From NCBI GenBank assembly GCA_024641085.1, contig JAHEDT010000015.1, forward strand, positions 1-58,271: a DNA stretch of 58,271 nt. The letters are read 5' to 3'. The translations under genes and the position numbers were made by a program. This stretch comes from Geobacteraceae bacterium (GTDB lineage: Bacteria; Desulfobacterota; Desulfuromonadia; Desulfuromonadales; BM103). Below, one piece after another: positions 1-7,652 of the stretch. The notes under the pieces are model-generated. The model made no database searches, was not told the origin of the DNA, and saw only the letters and a list, made by a program, of their open reading frames with translations. Within the stretch, counting starts at the first letter, position 1. Every line of letters starts with the position of its first letter.

Positions 1-355
1 GGGACTGGGAACGACGATCATTCCCCAGATCGAGGGTGGCCACCAGGGTAAGAATCAGGTTGTGACTTCGGGAGAACTGACCGCGCTGGCCGACTATGCC
101 GACACATTCGACCCGCCGGTGGTCACACCGCCGCCGTCCGGGGATCGGACCGGTGAACAGGTGTTCGACCAGGAATGTGCCATCTGCCACGCAATGGGCA
201 CGCACGACACCAGCAGCATTTACGGTGACCTGGCGGGACTGGGAACGACGATCATTCCCCAGATCGAGGGTGGCCACCAGGGTAAGAATCAGGTTGTGAC
301 TTCGGGAGAACTGACCGCGCTGGCCGACTATGCCGACACATTCGACCCGCCGGTG
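1..355 (+). repeat. Exact in-frame 121-base direct repeat inside the cytochrome gene
   Basis: Bases 1-121 are identical to 235-355 (period 234 bases, exactly 78 codons). The repeated block encodes the end of a cytochrome c domain and a Pro-rich linker (residues GLGTTIIPQIEGG to FDPPV). Absence of any base difference suggests a recent duplication or gene conversion. The first unit is cut by the window edge, so the number of further copies upstream is unknown. Confidence 0.9.
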
Positions 356-901
356 TCCGGTGGCCCACCCGCCGCTTGTGGCAGCTGCCACAGCCTTCCT
401 CCGACGGGCGACGCGGCCGGGGCTCATGCAGTACACACTGCACTGAACGGAGTGGGGACCACCTGCAGCAACTGTCACCCCACCGATGCTGCCCACCCGA
501 GCGGCGGTTTGGTCGATCTCGATTTTGCAGCTGTGTGGGATGCCAAATCCGGTCCCGCCACCGACAACCTGGACGGCACCTGCTCGAGCATCAGCTGTCA
601 CGGTGGCCAAAAGACCCCGGTCTGGGGAAGCGGCACCATCGATCCCGATACGCAGTGCCAGTCATGTCATGCCTCCGGTTCAAGAGAGTACAATAGCTAC
701 TCTTCGGGCGAGCATGGCAGGCATGTCGGCGCACGTATCGCATGTACGACATGCCATGACCCGTCTAAACTGCAGATTGGTCATTTCACCAACCTGAGCA
801 CTCCTGGCTTCGAGCAATCAGCGGCTTCGACGCTCCAGAGCTCACTGAACTACACCGGCTCAAGCTGCAACCCCTCATGCCACGGTTCTGAGCGGTGGTA
901 A
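2..901 (+). CDS. Multihaem c-type cytochrome, Geobacter CxxxxCH/CxxCH type (5' end outside window)
   Basis: The reading frame is open from the first bases, so this is the C-terminal part of a larger protein. The visible part has haem-binding motifs CAICH (about 176-190), CGSCH, CSNCH, a CX4CH site (CSSISCH), CQSCH, CTTCH and a CX3CH site (CNPSCH). The mixture of CxxxxCH and CxxCH sites is characteristic of a repeat family known mainly from Geobacter and relatives, where such proteins are exported and take part in extracellular or periplasmic electron transfer. A 121-base block (1-121) recurs exactly at 235-355, giving a 78-residue in-frame period made of a monohaem domain plus linker. The stop is followed by a palindrome typical of a terminator. 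The total haem number and any signal peptide cannot be seen. The family call is good; the specific role is unknown. Confidence 0.85.
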   Translation, partial: GLGTTIIPQIEGGHQGKNQVVTSGELTALADYADTFDPPVVTPPPSGDRTGEQVFDQECAICHAMGTHDTSSIYGDLAGLGTTIIPQIEGGHQGKNQVVTSGELTALADYADTFDPPVSGGPPAACGSCHSLPPTGDAAGAHAVHTALNGVGTTCSNCHPTDAAHPSGGLVDLDFAAVWDAKSGPATDNLDGTCSSISCHGGQKTPVWGSGTIDPDTQCQSCHASGSREYNSYSSGEHGRHVGARIACTTCHDPSKLQIGHFTNLSTPGFEQSAASTLQSSLNYTGSSCNPSCHGSERW

Positions 902-938
902 TCAAAGATACTCCGGGTTGTACGGCCGGCGGCTCATA

Positions 939-972
939 ACGAAGGGACGAATCATATGATTCGTCCCTTCGT
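939..972. terminator. Bidirectional terminator between convergent genes
   Basis: A perfect 34-base palindrome (ACGAAGGGACGAATC, ATAT centre, then its complement) lies between the cytochrome stop and the convergent methyltransferase stop. A 15-bp stem with a 4-base loop in this position fits a shared transcription terminator, although the flanking T-tracts are weak. Confidence 0.6.
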
Positions 973-996
973 CCTTTGCGCTAAAGATTTTTAAAG

Positions 997-1656
997 TTAC
1001 CGGGCCAGCTCACCCATCAGGAGGCGATTCTTGGGCGTGATGTCGTCGGGTATCTGTTGCGTGAAAATCCTGTAGCCCCTGCTGTGCAACCTGTTCGCCC
1101 TGGCAACATCCACCGCCAGAGGGCCGTCAAGCCAGCCGCCCAGGCCGCCCTGGTCGGCATCGTCTAGATTGTGGCAGCAGGGGAGTAGGGCCAGCCGCGC
1201 GCCGATAGCAGTCGCCCGCTCCAGGATCAGGTCGGTCAGGGATCCGCAGGCGTGCACGGAAACGACCAGATCGGTCGGCTCAAGTGCGACTTTTTCGAGT
1301 GGCGACTCGATCAAATGAACGCGATTCGCTAGCCTGGGCCAGGTTCCGATCAAGCAGGCATGAAGACCTTTAGATGAGGCAGGAAGGTTGCGATCGACAG
1401 CCAGGGCCTGCGTTGAACTGTCGTCGAGGAGGAGCAGCAGAGCCGCGGTCAGACCGTGACCGCAGGCCAGGTCGACCACGCGCCCGCCCCGGAACCGTCG
1501 CCGTACCCGCCGGGCGACCTCCCAGGCTTCGAAGAGCTCTTTGCGGGGCAGGCAGCCCGCCTGGCATACGGCGCGGCCCACCTTGTCGAACAGGGTCTCG
1601 CCGGGGAAGAGAACCAGCTCTTTTTCAGTCAGACGGTTTTTGGAGGAACGTATCAT
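997..1656 (-). CDS. Class I SAM-dependent methyltransferase
   Basis: The protein has a class I methyltransferase motif I (VVDLACGHGLTAAL, about residues 62-75 from the ATG) followed by an acidic residue after the second strand (AVDRN), as expected for S-adenosylmethionine binding. Later motifs include VSVHACGSLTD and LLPCCHN, a pattern seen in methyltransferase-like proteins of the GSTCD/trmO-neighbour type (methyltransferase domain 32). The substrate is not evident. The ORF extends 19 codons further to a TTG at 1713, three bases from the upstream gene; the ATG at 1656 is chosen because neither site has a clear ribosome-binding sequence. It is the last gene of a leftward operon. Confidence 0.7.
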   Translation of the reverse strand: MIRSSKNRLTEKELVLFPGETLFDKVGRAVCQAGCLPRKELFEAWEVARRVRRRFRGGRVVDLACGHGLTAALLLLLDDSSTQALAVDRNLPASSKGLHACLIGTWPRLANRVHLIESPLEKVALEPTDLVVSVHACGSLTDLILERATAIGARLALLPCCHNLDDADQGGLGGWLDGPLAVDVARANRLHSRGYRIFTQQIPDDITPKNRLLMGELAR

Positions 1657-1716
1657 AACATCAGCGGTGAGGGGCGCGGCAGGAGGCACGAGAAAAATTT
1701 TAATGAGAGCCAAGCG

Positions 1717-2079
1717 CTACGCACCGCGCACTTCCCTACTTTCCTGACACTCGAAGCAAAAGGCTGCTTCCGGCTGTGCTTTCAGGCGGGCATAGCCGAT
1801 CTCCTCTTCGCAGTCCACGCACCTCCCATATTCGCCATTGGCATGGCGGCGCAGGGCGGCCTCTACGCGTGCCAGGCGGACCCGGGCCGTGCGCCGGTTG
1901 GCCTGGAGCATGCTCTGCTGCTGCATGGCTGCCACGCGCGAAAGCCGGCCGATCGGTTCGTCGAGGCTGACCGGCTGAGCGCCGTCACTCGTATCGGCCA
2001 GCAGTTTGTGAAGTTCTTCACTCAAATCGGACAACAGCCGGTACAGCTCTGAGCGCTGCAGCTCGTTCAGCTCATTCAT
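1717..2079 (-). CDS. DksA/TraR-type C4 zinc-finger protein
   Basis: A 120-residue protein with an N-terminal helical coiled-coil region and a C-terminal C4 zinc finger, CVDC...CFEC (about residues 87-110), the hallmark of the DksA/TraR family. Family members bind the RNA polymerase secondary channel and tune initiation, often with ppGpp. The usual catalytic Asp pair at the coiled-coil tip (DxxDxA) is not obvious here (the region reads LARVEAALRRHANGEYG), so it may be a zinc-finger paralogue rather than true DksA. The start codon overlaps the stop of the upstream hydrolase by eight bases, implying translational coupling. Confidence 0.8.
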   Translation of the reverse strand: MNELNELQRSELYRLLSDLSEELHKLLADTSDGAQPVSLDEPIGRLSRVAAMQQQSMLQANRRTARVRLARVEAALRRHANGEYGRCVDCEEEIGYARLKAQPEAAFCFECQESREVRGA

Positions 2080-2794
2080 GAGAAGCTTTCAGGTCGGAGA
2101 AAAAGGCGCTGATCAGCCGGGCACCGTTCTCCGGTTGGGCCAGCAGGATGATGTGCGGCCCGGCGACCCTCTCCACCCGCAGTTGCGGGAGATGTCTTGC
2201 CAGGGCTTCTGCTGCGCGCGGCGGGACCAGCCGGTCGCGGCTAGCCTGGATATAAAGAGCGGGGCCGGAGAAAGTTGTCTCGGGCGGTGGCGGCAGATTG
2301 GCAAGAATCTGCAGCCGCCGCGAGAGAACCTTCTGTTTGACGGACAGTAGTGCCCGCTGAAAAAGTTTGACCGCATCCGCCGGAGCGCCGCCAAGACAGA
2401 GGCCGCGGCTCAACAGCGGGGTTGTAAACAGTTTCAGCAGCAGGGATTGCGGCATATGGCATGCTGCATCGAGCAGGAAGGGGCTCGGGTGGCGGGCGAA
2501 GGTCGCAACGAAAATGACGCCGCGCAGATTGTCCGGCGGTTCCGCAAGCAACTGCAGGCTGACCGGCCCGGAAAAGGATTCGGCCAGCAGAACAAACGGC
2601 CGGTCCTCCGGCAACTGCTGACGGGCGAAATCGACATGCTCCTGGAACGACATGACGAGGTCGGCCGGGTAACTGACCACCTGGGTGGACATCCCTTCAG
2701 GAAGGCAGCTCGTCAGAGGTGCAAAGAACAGGCCCGTGCCGTCGAGGCCCGGCAGTATCACCAGGGTGGTCGTTCCGGCGGTCATGGGTGGCAT
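2072..2794 (-). CDS. Alpha/beta-hydrolase fold protein
   Basis: The sequence opens with a strand and oxyanion-type loop (LVILPGLDGTGLFF), has a nucleophile elbow LLAESFSGPV (GxSxG-like, with A in the first position, Ser about residue 83) and a late AGPHIILLAQP segment that probably supplies the catalytic His. These features define a serine hydrolase of the alpha/beta-hydrolase fold. There is no signal peptide, so it is probably cytoplasmic; the substrate is unknown. A GTG nine codons upstream (2821) would also be possible; ATG 2794 is preceded by AAGG. It overlaps the zinc-finger gene and follows def by 58 bases in the same operon. Confidence 0.7.
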   Translation of the reverse strand: MPPMTAGTTTLVILPGLDGTGLFFAPLTSCLPEGMSTQVVSYPADLVMSFQEHVDFARQQLPEDRPFVLLAESFSGPVSLQLLAEPPDNLRGVIFVATFARHPSPFLLDAACHMPQSLLLKLFTTPLLSRGLCLGGAPADAVKLFQRALLSVKQKVLSRRLQILANLPPPPETTFSGPALYIQASRDRLVPPRAAEALARHLPQLRVERVAGPHIILLAQPENGARLISAFFSDLKASHE

Positions 2795-2852
2795 GATGTC
2801 GGTGCCTTGATCAAAGACCACTTCACTTTTTGCATGACTCGCTTCGCATTTC

Positions 2853-3353
2853 TCACCTCTTTCTGCGATACAGGTCGGTCTTCAGGCTCGAAACCCGGTC
2901 GAGGAAGAGCAGCCCGTCGAGATGGTCAAGCTCGTGCTGGATGGCGATCGCCTCGAACCCGTTGGCCTCGATGACCCGCAGTTGCCCGATGCGGTTCGTG
3001 AACTCGACCACGATATGCTCTGCCCGCAGCACATTGCCGGTGTAGTCGGGAACGCTCATGCAGCCTTCGCGCATGAGTTTACTCCCCGATTTCTCGATGA
3101 TTTCCGGATTGACCATTTCAAGCCGACCGTGATTGTTGTCTTTGCCCAGTTTACTCCTCGAGACATCGACTACGACCACGCGCTGCAATATGCCGATCTG
3201 CGGAGCAGCGACTCCTACCGAATGGCCCGAGTCGACCATGGTGTCGACCAGGTCCTGGATCACTGCAACGACGGTTTTGTCGAGCGCCCTGACTGGTTCG
3301 GCAACCTGCTTGAGGATCGGGTCCGGGTAGATGCGGATAGAACGAACGGCCAC
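2853..3353 (-). CDS. def: Peptide deformylase
   Basis: Removes the N-formyl group from nascent polypeptides. All three diagnostic motifs are present: GVAAPQIG (motif 1, about residues 46-53), EGCMSVP (motif 2, with the metal-binding Cys) and QHELDHLDG (motif 3, HExxH with two metal-binding His and the catalytic Glu). At 166 residues it is of normal length. Translation starts at a GTG (codons V-A-V-R-S) two bases after the stop of the GcvR-like gene, so the two are probably translated together. In many genomes def is paired with fmt; here fmt is absent and the partners are an ACT-domain protein and a hydrolase. Confidence 0.95.
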   Translation of the reverse strand: MAVRSIRIYPDPILKQVAEPVRALDKTVVAVIQDLVDTMVDSGHSVGVAAPQIGILQRVVVVDVSRSKLGKDNNHGRLEMVNPEIIEKSGSKLMREGCMSVPDYTGNVLRAEHIVVEFTNRIGQLRVIEANGFEAIAIQHELDHLDGLLFLDRVSSLKTDLYRRKR

Positions 3354-3355
3354 GG

Positions 3356-3895
3356 TCAGAGTTCCACCGTTGGAATGGTGCGTACCGAGATATCGACCTG
3401 CAGCTGCTCGCGCAACGGGTTCATCCAGACGTTGACATCCTGTTCGCTGACCCCTGCCGGGAGGATCGCTTCGAGGATCATGACATAGACCGGACGTTCT
3501 TCGCTGCCGACCAGCTTGGTGTTGAGGTCGGTAATGTTGACCTGCTTCTCGCCCATGATCTTGGCAACCCGGTAGACAATGCCCGGTTTATCGGCACCGT
3601 AGACCGAAATCATACAGATCTCCCCTTCGAGGGCCGGGTGAATCTCTCCGCCCGGCTTGAGCACACGTAAGGCGATGGTCAGGTCGGCTTCTTCCAGGGG
3701 CCTGAAAGCGCCGCCAAAGCTTTCGCGGCTGGTGAACTCGGGGTGACCGAGAATCAAAATCATGGCGAACTGTCCGCCGAGGATTGAACAGCTCGAATCA
3801 GCTATGTTACAACCCAGGTCGAAGAGGATCTCGGTCACCTGCGAGACGATCCCGGGGCGGTCGCGTCCGACAATGGTCAGGGCAAAATGGTTCAT
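3356..3895 (-). CDS. ACT-domain protein, glycine cleavage repressor (GcvR) type
   Basis: Two ACT domains are visible: residues about 3-75 beginning FALTIVGRDRPGIVSQVTEI, and residues about 92-170 beginning MISVYGADKPGIVYRVAKI. The DRPGIV/DKPGIV turns bind small effectors, usually amino acids. This architecture matches the GcvR family, which in enterobacteria represses the glycine cleavage genes by binding GcvA. No gcv genes are in view, so the regulated target is unknown here. A strong ribosome-binding site (GGAGGAG) precedes the ATG, and this is the first gene of the leftward operon. Confidence 0.85.
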   Translation of the reverse strand: MNHFALTIVGRDRPGIVSQVTEILFDLGCNIADSSCSILGGQFAMILILGHPEFTSRESFGGAFRPLEEADLTIALRVLKPGGEIHPALEGEICMISVYGADKPGIVYRVAKIMGEKQVNITDLNTKLVGSEERPVYVMILEAILPAGVSEQDVNVWMNPLREQLQVDISVRTIPTVEL

Positions 3896-4013
3896 GGTCT
3901 CCTCCGGTTTTGACTTCGGGACGTAATGACTATACTTTTTAACATGGGCAAGAATTTTTTCAGCATAAAACGGTCAATCCAGGGAGGGCGCCAGTCTCGT
4001 TTCGGGCCCTGTT

Positions 4014-4343
4014 GTGAACGCAATGCCATGGCGTGATCAGGACATCCGTATCGACTACTTCCGCGGCTCCGGTCCCGGTGGACAGCATCGCAACACCAGT
4101 GAAACGGGGGTGCGCATCACCCATCTACCTACCGGTGTCGTGGCGACCGCGACGGAATCGCGCTCACGGCACATGAACCTGCAGCGGGCCATGGCCCGGC
4201 TCGAGGAGAAACTGGCCGCCAGGAACCGCAGGCGCCGTCCCCGCATCGCCACCAGGCCGGGCAAGGCAGCGGTCGCCCGGCGACTGGACGCGAAAATCAG
4301 GCAGGGTGAAAAGAAGCGGGCGCGCAAAAAGGTGGAGGATTGA
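4014..4343 (+). CDS. Stand-alone GGQ release-factor domain protein
   Basis: A small (109-residue) basic protein containing the GGQ motif (GSGPGGQHRNTSETGVRITH) followed by the conserved LPTGVVA segment and a Lys/Arg-rich tail. It therefore consists only of the peptidyl-tRNA hydrolysing domain of class I release factors, without codon-recognition domains. Proteins of this layout (ArfB/YaeJ-like and related RF-like proteins) rescue stalled ribosomes, the basic tail entering the mRNA channel. The GTG at 4014 gives the longest form; ATG 4023 is an alternative. It converges with ctaB. Confidence 0.8.
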   Translation: MNAMPWRDQDIRIDYFRGSGPGGQHRNTSETGVRITHLPTGVVATATESRSRHMNLQRAMARLEEKLAARNRRRRPRIATRPGKAAVARRLDAKIRQGEKKRARKKVED

Positions 4344-4396
4344 CTCGCGGCCGTCGCAGTGACCTCAACGTCTTCTGCGAAATGTGTCAAAGTCCC

Positions 4397-5296
4397 TCAA
4401 AAAACCAGTCGGGTCAACAAGCCGTTGAGGAGGATAGTGCCCAGCACGAGGCCGAGATAGAGGTGCAGCCCGATACGGAGCCTGCCGGCAGTTTTCTCGA
4501 CAAACAGGGATTTACGGTGGGTGCGCGTGGCCCAGACCGCAAAGGAGATGGCAAGACCCGCAATCAGACCCTGGAGGATTGGTCTTTGCACCAGCTGCAT
4601 CGGCGGCAACAGCAGGGTCGCGGTGACCATGCCGAGGATCCAGAAGTGACTGATGTTCAGCATCTGGTGCCGGGAGAGTTTCTCCGGCAGGACCTTGAAG
4701 CCGACCCGTTGCAGCTCGTCACGATCGGGCAGGGCCAGCAGCCAGTAGTGGGGGACCTGCCAGAGTACCATCAGTAGAACCAGGGTGAGGGGGCGGGGGT
4801 CGAGCGGGTCGCCGCCGGCCGCCATCCAGCCGATCAGCGGCGGCAGGGCTCCGCAGGGGGTCCCGGCAATCACCGCGAGCGAGGAAAACCGCTTCAGCGG
4901 GGTATAAACCAGCAGGTACCAGCCGGTCGCCACCAGGCCCAGCAGGGCTGTGGCCCCGCCGGTTGTCACAAAGAGGATGACCAGGCCGCCGCTGCCGAGG
5001 ATCACACCGATCGCCATGCCGGTGGTGGCCGTGAGCTCACCGCAGGCCAGCGGGCGGCGACAGGTGCGGCGCATCAGTGCGTCGGTAAAGCGTTCCTGCA
5101 CCTGGTTGAGGACCGAGCAGGAGGCACTCAGCAGGAAAATCCCCCAGGCGAGGGCCCAGAGAGTGGTCCAGGGTACCTGGAGGTCTGATGCCAGGGCTCC
5201 CGACAGGGCCGTCAGCGCGACCATTGCCGACAAGGGCAGTCTGATCAAGCGGCTTAGTGCCGTCAGGTTGCTCATGGTCCCGGAATAGCTCTGCAT
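4397..5296 (-). CDS. ctaB: Protoheme IX farnesyltransferase (UbiA family), haem O synthase
   Basis: Adds a farnesyl group to haem B to make haem O, the first step toward the haem A or O used by the adjacent oxidase. It is a polytopic membrane protein of about nine hydrophobic segments and normal length (299 residues). The prenyl-diphosphate site reads LNQVQERFTDALMRRTCRRP (about residues 62-82), so the usual NxxxDxxxD has Glu in the first acidic position. The second motif region (YTPLKRFSSLAVIAGTPCGA) is well preserved. The ATG overlaps the ctaC stop by one base, placing it at the end of the oxidase operon. No ctaA (haem A synthase) is in the window. Confidence 0.88.
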   Translation of the reverse strand: MQSYSGTMSNLTALSRLIRLPLSAMVALTALSGALASDLQVPWTTLWALAWGIFLLSASCSVLNQVQERFTDALMRRTCRRPLACGELTATTGMAIGVILGSGGLVILFVTTGGATALLGLVATGWYLLVYTPLKRFSSLAVIAGTPCGALPPLIGWMAAGGDPLDPRPLTLVLLMVLWQVPHYWLLALPDRDELQRVGFKVLPEKLSRHQMLNISHFWILGMVTATLLLPPMQLVQRPILQGLIAGLAISFAVWATRTHRKSLFVEKTAGRLRIGLHLYLGLVLGTILLNGLLTRLVF

Positions 5297-6618
5297 TACT
5301 TCAAGGTTTCCAGCCAGGCTTGCAGTGCCTTGATATCGTCGTCGCTCAATCCCGGGTAGGGGGGCATCGCCGCGGGATAGCCTTCGGCGACTTCCGCCGC
5401 CGGTTCGCGGATGGCACGGATCAGGTAACTTGCATCGGCCTGCACCTTGAGCGTCTTACCATCCTTGACGACCGTCCGTTCGCTGCCCATCAAACCTTTT
5501 AATGACGGGCCGACCCGGCGGCTGCCGTCTGTGCTGTGACAGCCGAGGCAGGCGTTTTTGCCGGCCAGCTCCTCGCCTCGGCTGACCGGGTCGGATACGG
5601 CGGCTTTGGGCTCTGCCGGTTTGGTCTCTTCAGTTTTTTCAGCCGGTTCAGCTTTTCCCGCGGGCTCCGCTGCTTCATGCTCCTGTTTGGTCTCGACCTT
5701 GGTCCCCTCTGCATTGAGCCCCATCAGGTAATCGATAATCCCGGTCAAGTCCTCCTCGGGGATGCGTCCCGCATAGGCCGGCATGGCAGGAGGATAGCCC
5801 TCGACGATATCCGCTCCCGGTTCGACGATGGCCTTTCGCAGGTAGTCGTTATCGGTGGTCAGGGTTCGTTGTTCACCGTTGCTGGTTACGACAACCTGCC
5901 GTCCGCCGATGCCCTGGAAACTCGGTCCGACCATGCGTGAGCCGTCAAGGGAATGGCAGCCGAGACAGCCATGCTTCTGCAGTAACTCCTTGCCGATATC
6001 GGTGACGAGTGGCTTGGCATTCAACCAGGCAGCAAACTCCGGAGCCGGGATCGCTTCGACCGTGGTAATCATCTTGGAATGGCCGACGCCGCAGTACTCG
6101 GCGCAGAAAAGATCGTAGCTGCCTGGTTGATCGGCGACGAACCAGGCGTAATTCTTCATCCCCGGGACGCAATCGCGCTTGACGCGGAAGGCCGGTACGT
6201 AAAAGCTGTGCAGTACATCCTCTGCGACTATGAGCACTTTGACCGGTTGGCCGACCGGCACGTAAAGTTTGTCGGAGGTCTTGCCGTTCTCGTAGGTGAA
6301 GAGCCACGACCACATGCGTGCAGATGCTGTCACCGGCACGGCGTTGTCGGGGATCCGCCGCAGGGAGAGATAGCCCTCCCAGCCATACCAGAACATCACC
6401 ATGACCAGTAGAGAAGGAATCACCGTCCAGGTGACTTCCAGCCAGATATTGTGGTCCTTCTGGCTGATCGGCAGTGGTTGACGCTTGCGGTTGTAGCGCC
6501 AGCAAAGGTAAACCGTGGCCACCGTGATGCCGAGAAAGGCGATGCCGCTGATGCCAAATATGACGTAGAAGGCCTTGTCGACAGCTTCGGTGGTGGTGAT
6601 CAGGGGTTGCGGATTCAC
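5296..6618 (-). CDS. ctaC: Cytochrome c oxidase subunit II with two fused cytochrome c domains
   Basis: The N-terminal part has the subunit II hairpin (two membrane segments, residues about 18-38 and 60-80) and the CuA-binding cupredoxin domain with the first His in DVLHSFYVP and the ligand loop CAEYCGVGHSKM. After it come two tandem cytochrome c domains, each with a CLGCHS haem site (about residues 219 and 358) and distal Met in PPAMPAY and PAAMPPY. They are joined by a Glu/Pro/Ala/Lys-rich linker. Most caa3 enzymes carry a single haem c domain on subunit II; a dihaem form is less common. Translation starts at GTG with AGGAG upstream, eight bases after ctaF. Confidence 0.93.
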   Translation of the reverse strand: MNPQPLITTTEAVDKAFYVIFGISGIAFLGITVATVYLCWRYNRKRQPLPISQKDHNIWLEVTWTVIPSLLVMVMFWYGWEGYLSLRRIPDNAVPVTASARMWSWLFTYENGKTSDKLYVPVGQPVKVLIVAEDVLHSFYVPAFRVKRDCVPGMKNYAWFVADQPGSYDLFCAEYCGVGHSKMITTVEAIPAPEFAAWLNAKPLVTDIGKELLQKHGCLGCHSLDGSRMVGPSFQGIGGRQVVVTSNGEQRTLTTDNDYLRKAIVEPGADIVEGYPPAMPAYAGRIPEEDLTGIIDYLMGLNAEGTKVETKQEHEAAEPAGKAEPAEKTEETKPAEPKAAVSDPVSRGEELAGKNACLGCHSTDGSRRVGPSLKGLMGSERTVVKDGKTLKVQADASYLIRAIREPAAEVAEGYPAAMPPYPGLSDDDIKALQAWLETLK

Positions 6619-6626
6619 GTCAGCTC

Positions 6627-6911
6627 CTAACGGTAAAGGACGTCAACAAAAGTTAAGCCGATAAAGATAGCCAAAATCGCCAGTGCCGAGAACAGGGCCA
6701 GCCTGAACAGGCGATCCTCGTATTTCATGTGCATGAAAACCGCCACCACCAGCCCGGATTTAAGCGTGGCGATGCCGAGCGCCACCCAGATGTTCCATGC
6801 CCCGAAATGAAACTGGGCCACGGCGACCGTGATGCCGGTGAGGATCAGCAGGGCGAGCCAGATGACCAGGAAGGTTTTGTACGGTACGATATGGACATGT
6901 TCTTCGGACAT
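6627..6911 (-). CDS. ctaF: Cytochrome c oxidase subunit IV (prokaryotic caa3 type)
   Basis: A 94-residue protein with three predicted membrane helices (FLVIWLALLILTGITVAVA, a Trp-containing middle helix IWVALGIATLKSGLVVAVFM, and a C-terminal helix). The segment KSGLVVAVFMHMKYE is typical of the small subunit IV of bacterial caa3/bo3 oxidases, which stabilises the complex. The ATG at 6911 with GAGG five bases upstream is preferred over the GTG two codons earlier. It lies between ctaE and ctaC, separated from ctaE by about 135 bases. Confidence 0.85.
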   Translation of the reverse strand: MSEEHVHIVPYKTFLVIWLALLILTGITVAVAQFHFGAWNIWVALGIATLKSGLVVAVFMHMKYEDRLFRLALFSALAILAIFIGLTFVDVLYR

Positions 6912-6917
6912 AATCAC

Positions 6918-7046
6918 CTCGATTTTTCACAGGCACAGCTCGCAGGGAGAACCAATAACGTGGCAAAGCTGCTACCCGGTGCATTTTTTGTGAAATGTGT
7001 AGACCTGACCCCTTGTTAGGCTTTTCGCGTCCCTTGTCCCGAACGT
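6918..7046. repeat. Intra-operon spacer with dispersed repeat-like sequence
   Basis: The only long spacer inside the oxidase operon. It holds a GTAGACCTGACCCCTTG block and TTTCGCGTCCCTTGTCCCG. The second resembles GCGTCCC-rich blocks at 21507-21521 and 22333-22350. No gene or clear hairpin was found. It may be a decayed intergenic repeat element; this is inference. Confidence 0.35.
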
Positions 7047-7652
7047 TTAATGCAGGATCAAATAGTACAACGGGAAGATGAATATCCAGATCAGGTCAAC
7101 CAGGTGCCAATAGAGACCGGCATTTTCGAGGATGACCCAATCGTCGGCATTGACCCGGCCACTTTTGATCAGGATCATGGCCCAGGTCAGGATCAGCCCG
7201 CCGATCACCACGTGGATCCCGTGCAGCCCGGTGGTCAGGTAGTAAAGATTGAAAAAAGTGACTTCACCGGGCATCATCTCCTTCATGTGGGGCGAGCCGG
7301 GATAGATGCCGTGGTGAATCTTGGCGCTCCATTCGAAATACTTGTTGATCATGAAGATCGCGGCGCAGGCGATGGTGCCGCCGAGCAGGCCAAGGCAGAG
7401 GCGCTTGGCGCCGCGGCGCAGGGCGGTGATCGAGACGGCGACGAAAAGACTGCTGGTGAGCAGCACCAGGGTGTTGCCGCCGCCGAACCAGACATTGAGT
7501 TCCTTGCCTGCGGAAATGAATTCCTTGGGATAGCGCGCCAGGTAGACGGAATAGAGGATGAACAGCCCGCCGAACAGCAGCACCTCGGTGAATAGGAAGA
7601 GCCACATGCCGAACTTGGCTCCGGTATAGTCCTTATGGATGTGGCCGCTCAT
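7047..7652 (-). CDS. ctaE: Cytochrome c oxidase subunit III
   Basis: A 201-residue protein with five predicted membrane helices, as in the short bacterial form of subunit III. Recognisable family segments are AKFGMWLFLFTEVLLFGGLF near the N-terminus, TTGLHGIHVVIGG in the third quarter and the terminal NAGLYWHLVDLIWIFIFPLYYL helix. The Glu in the first helix (FTEVLLF) is the conserved acidic residue of this subunit. Its start overlaps the end of ctaD by four bases, so the two are coupled. Confidence 0.93.
   Translation of the reverse strand: MSGHIHKDYTGAKFGMWLFLFTEVLLFGGLFILYSVYLARYPKEFISAGKELNVWFGGGNTLVLLTSSLFVAVSITALRRGAKRLCLGLLGGTIACAAIFMINKYFEWSAKIHHGIYPGSPHMKEMMPGEVTFFNLYYLTTGLHGIHVVIGGLILTWAMILIKSGRVNADDWVILENAGLYWHLVDLIWIFIFPLYYLILH

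Noticed and set aside
1456-2052. 198-codon ORF on the plus strand
   Set aside because: Overlaps two well-supported minus-strand genes (methyltransferase and zinc-finger protein) and has no start signal.
6918-7046. Remnant of a transposase-linked repeat (GGGGTCAGGTCTAC type)
   Set aside because: Only a short block is present and no transposase or terminal repeats can be seen; kept merely as a repeat-like spacer.
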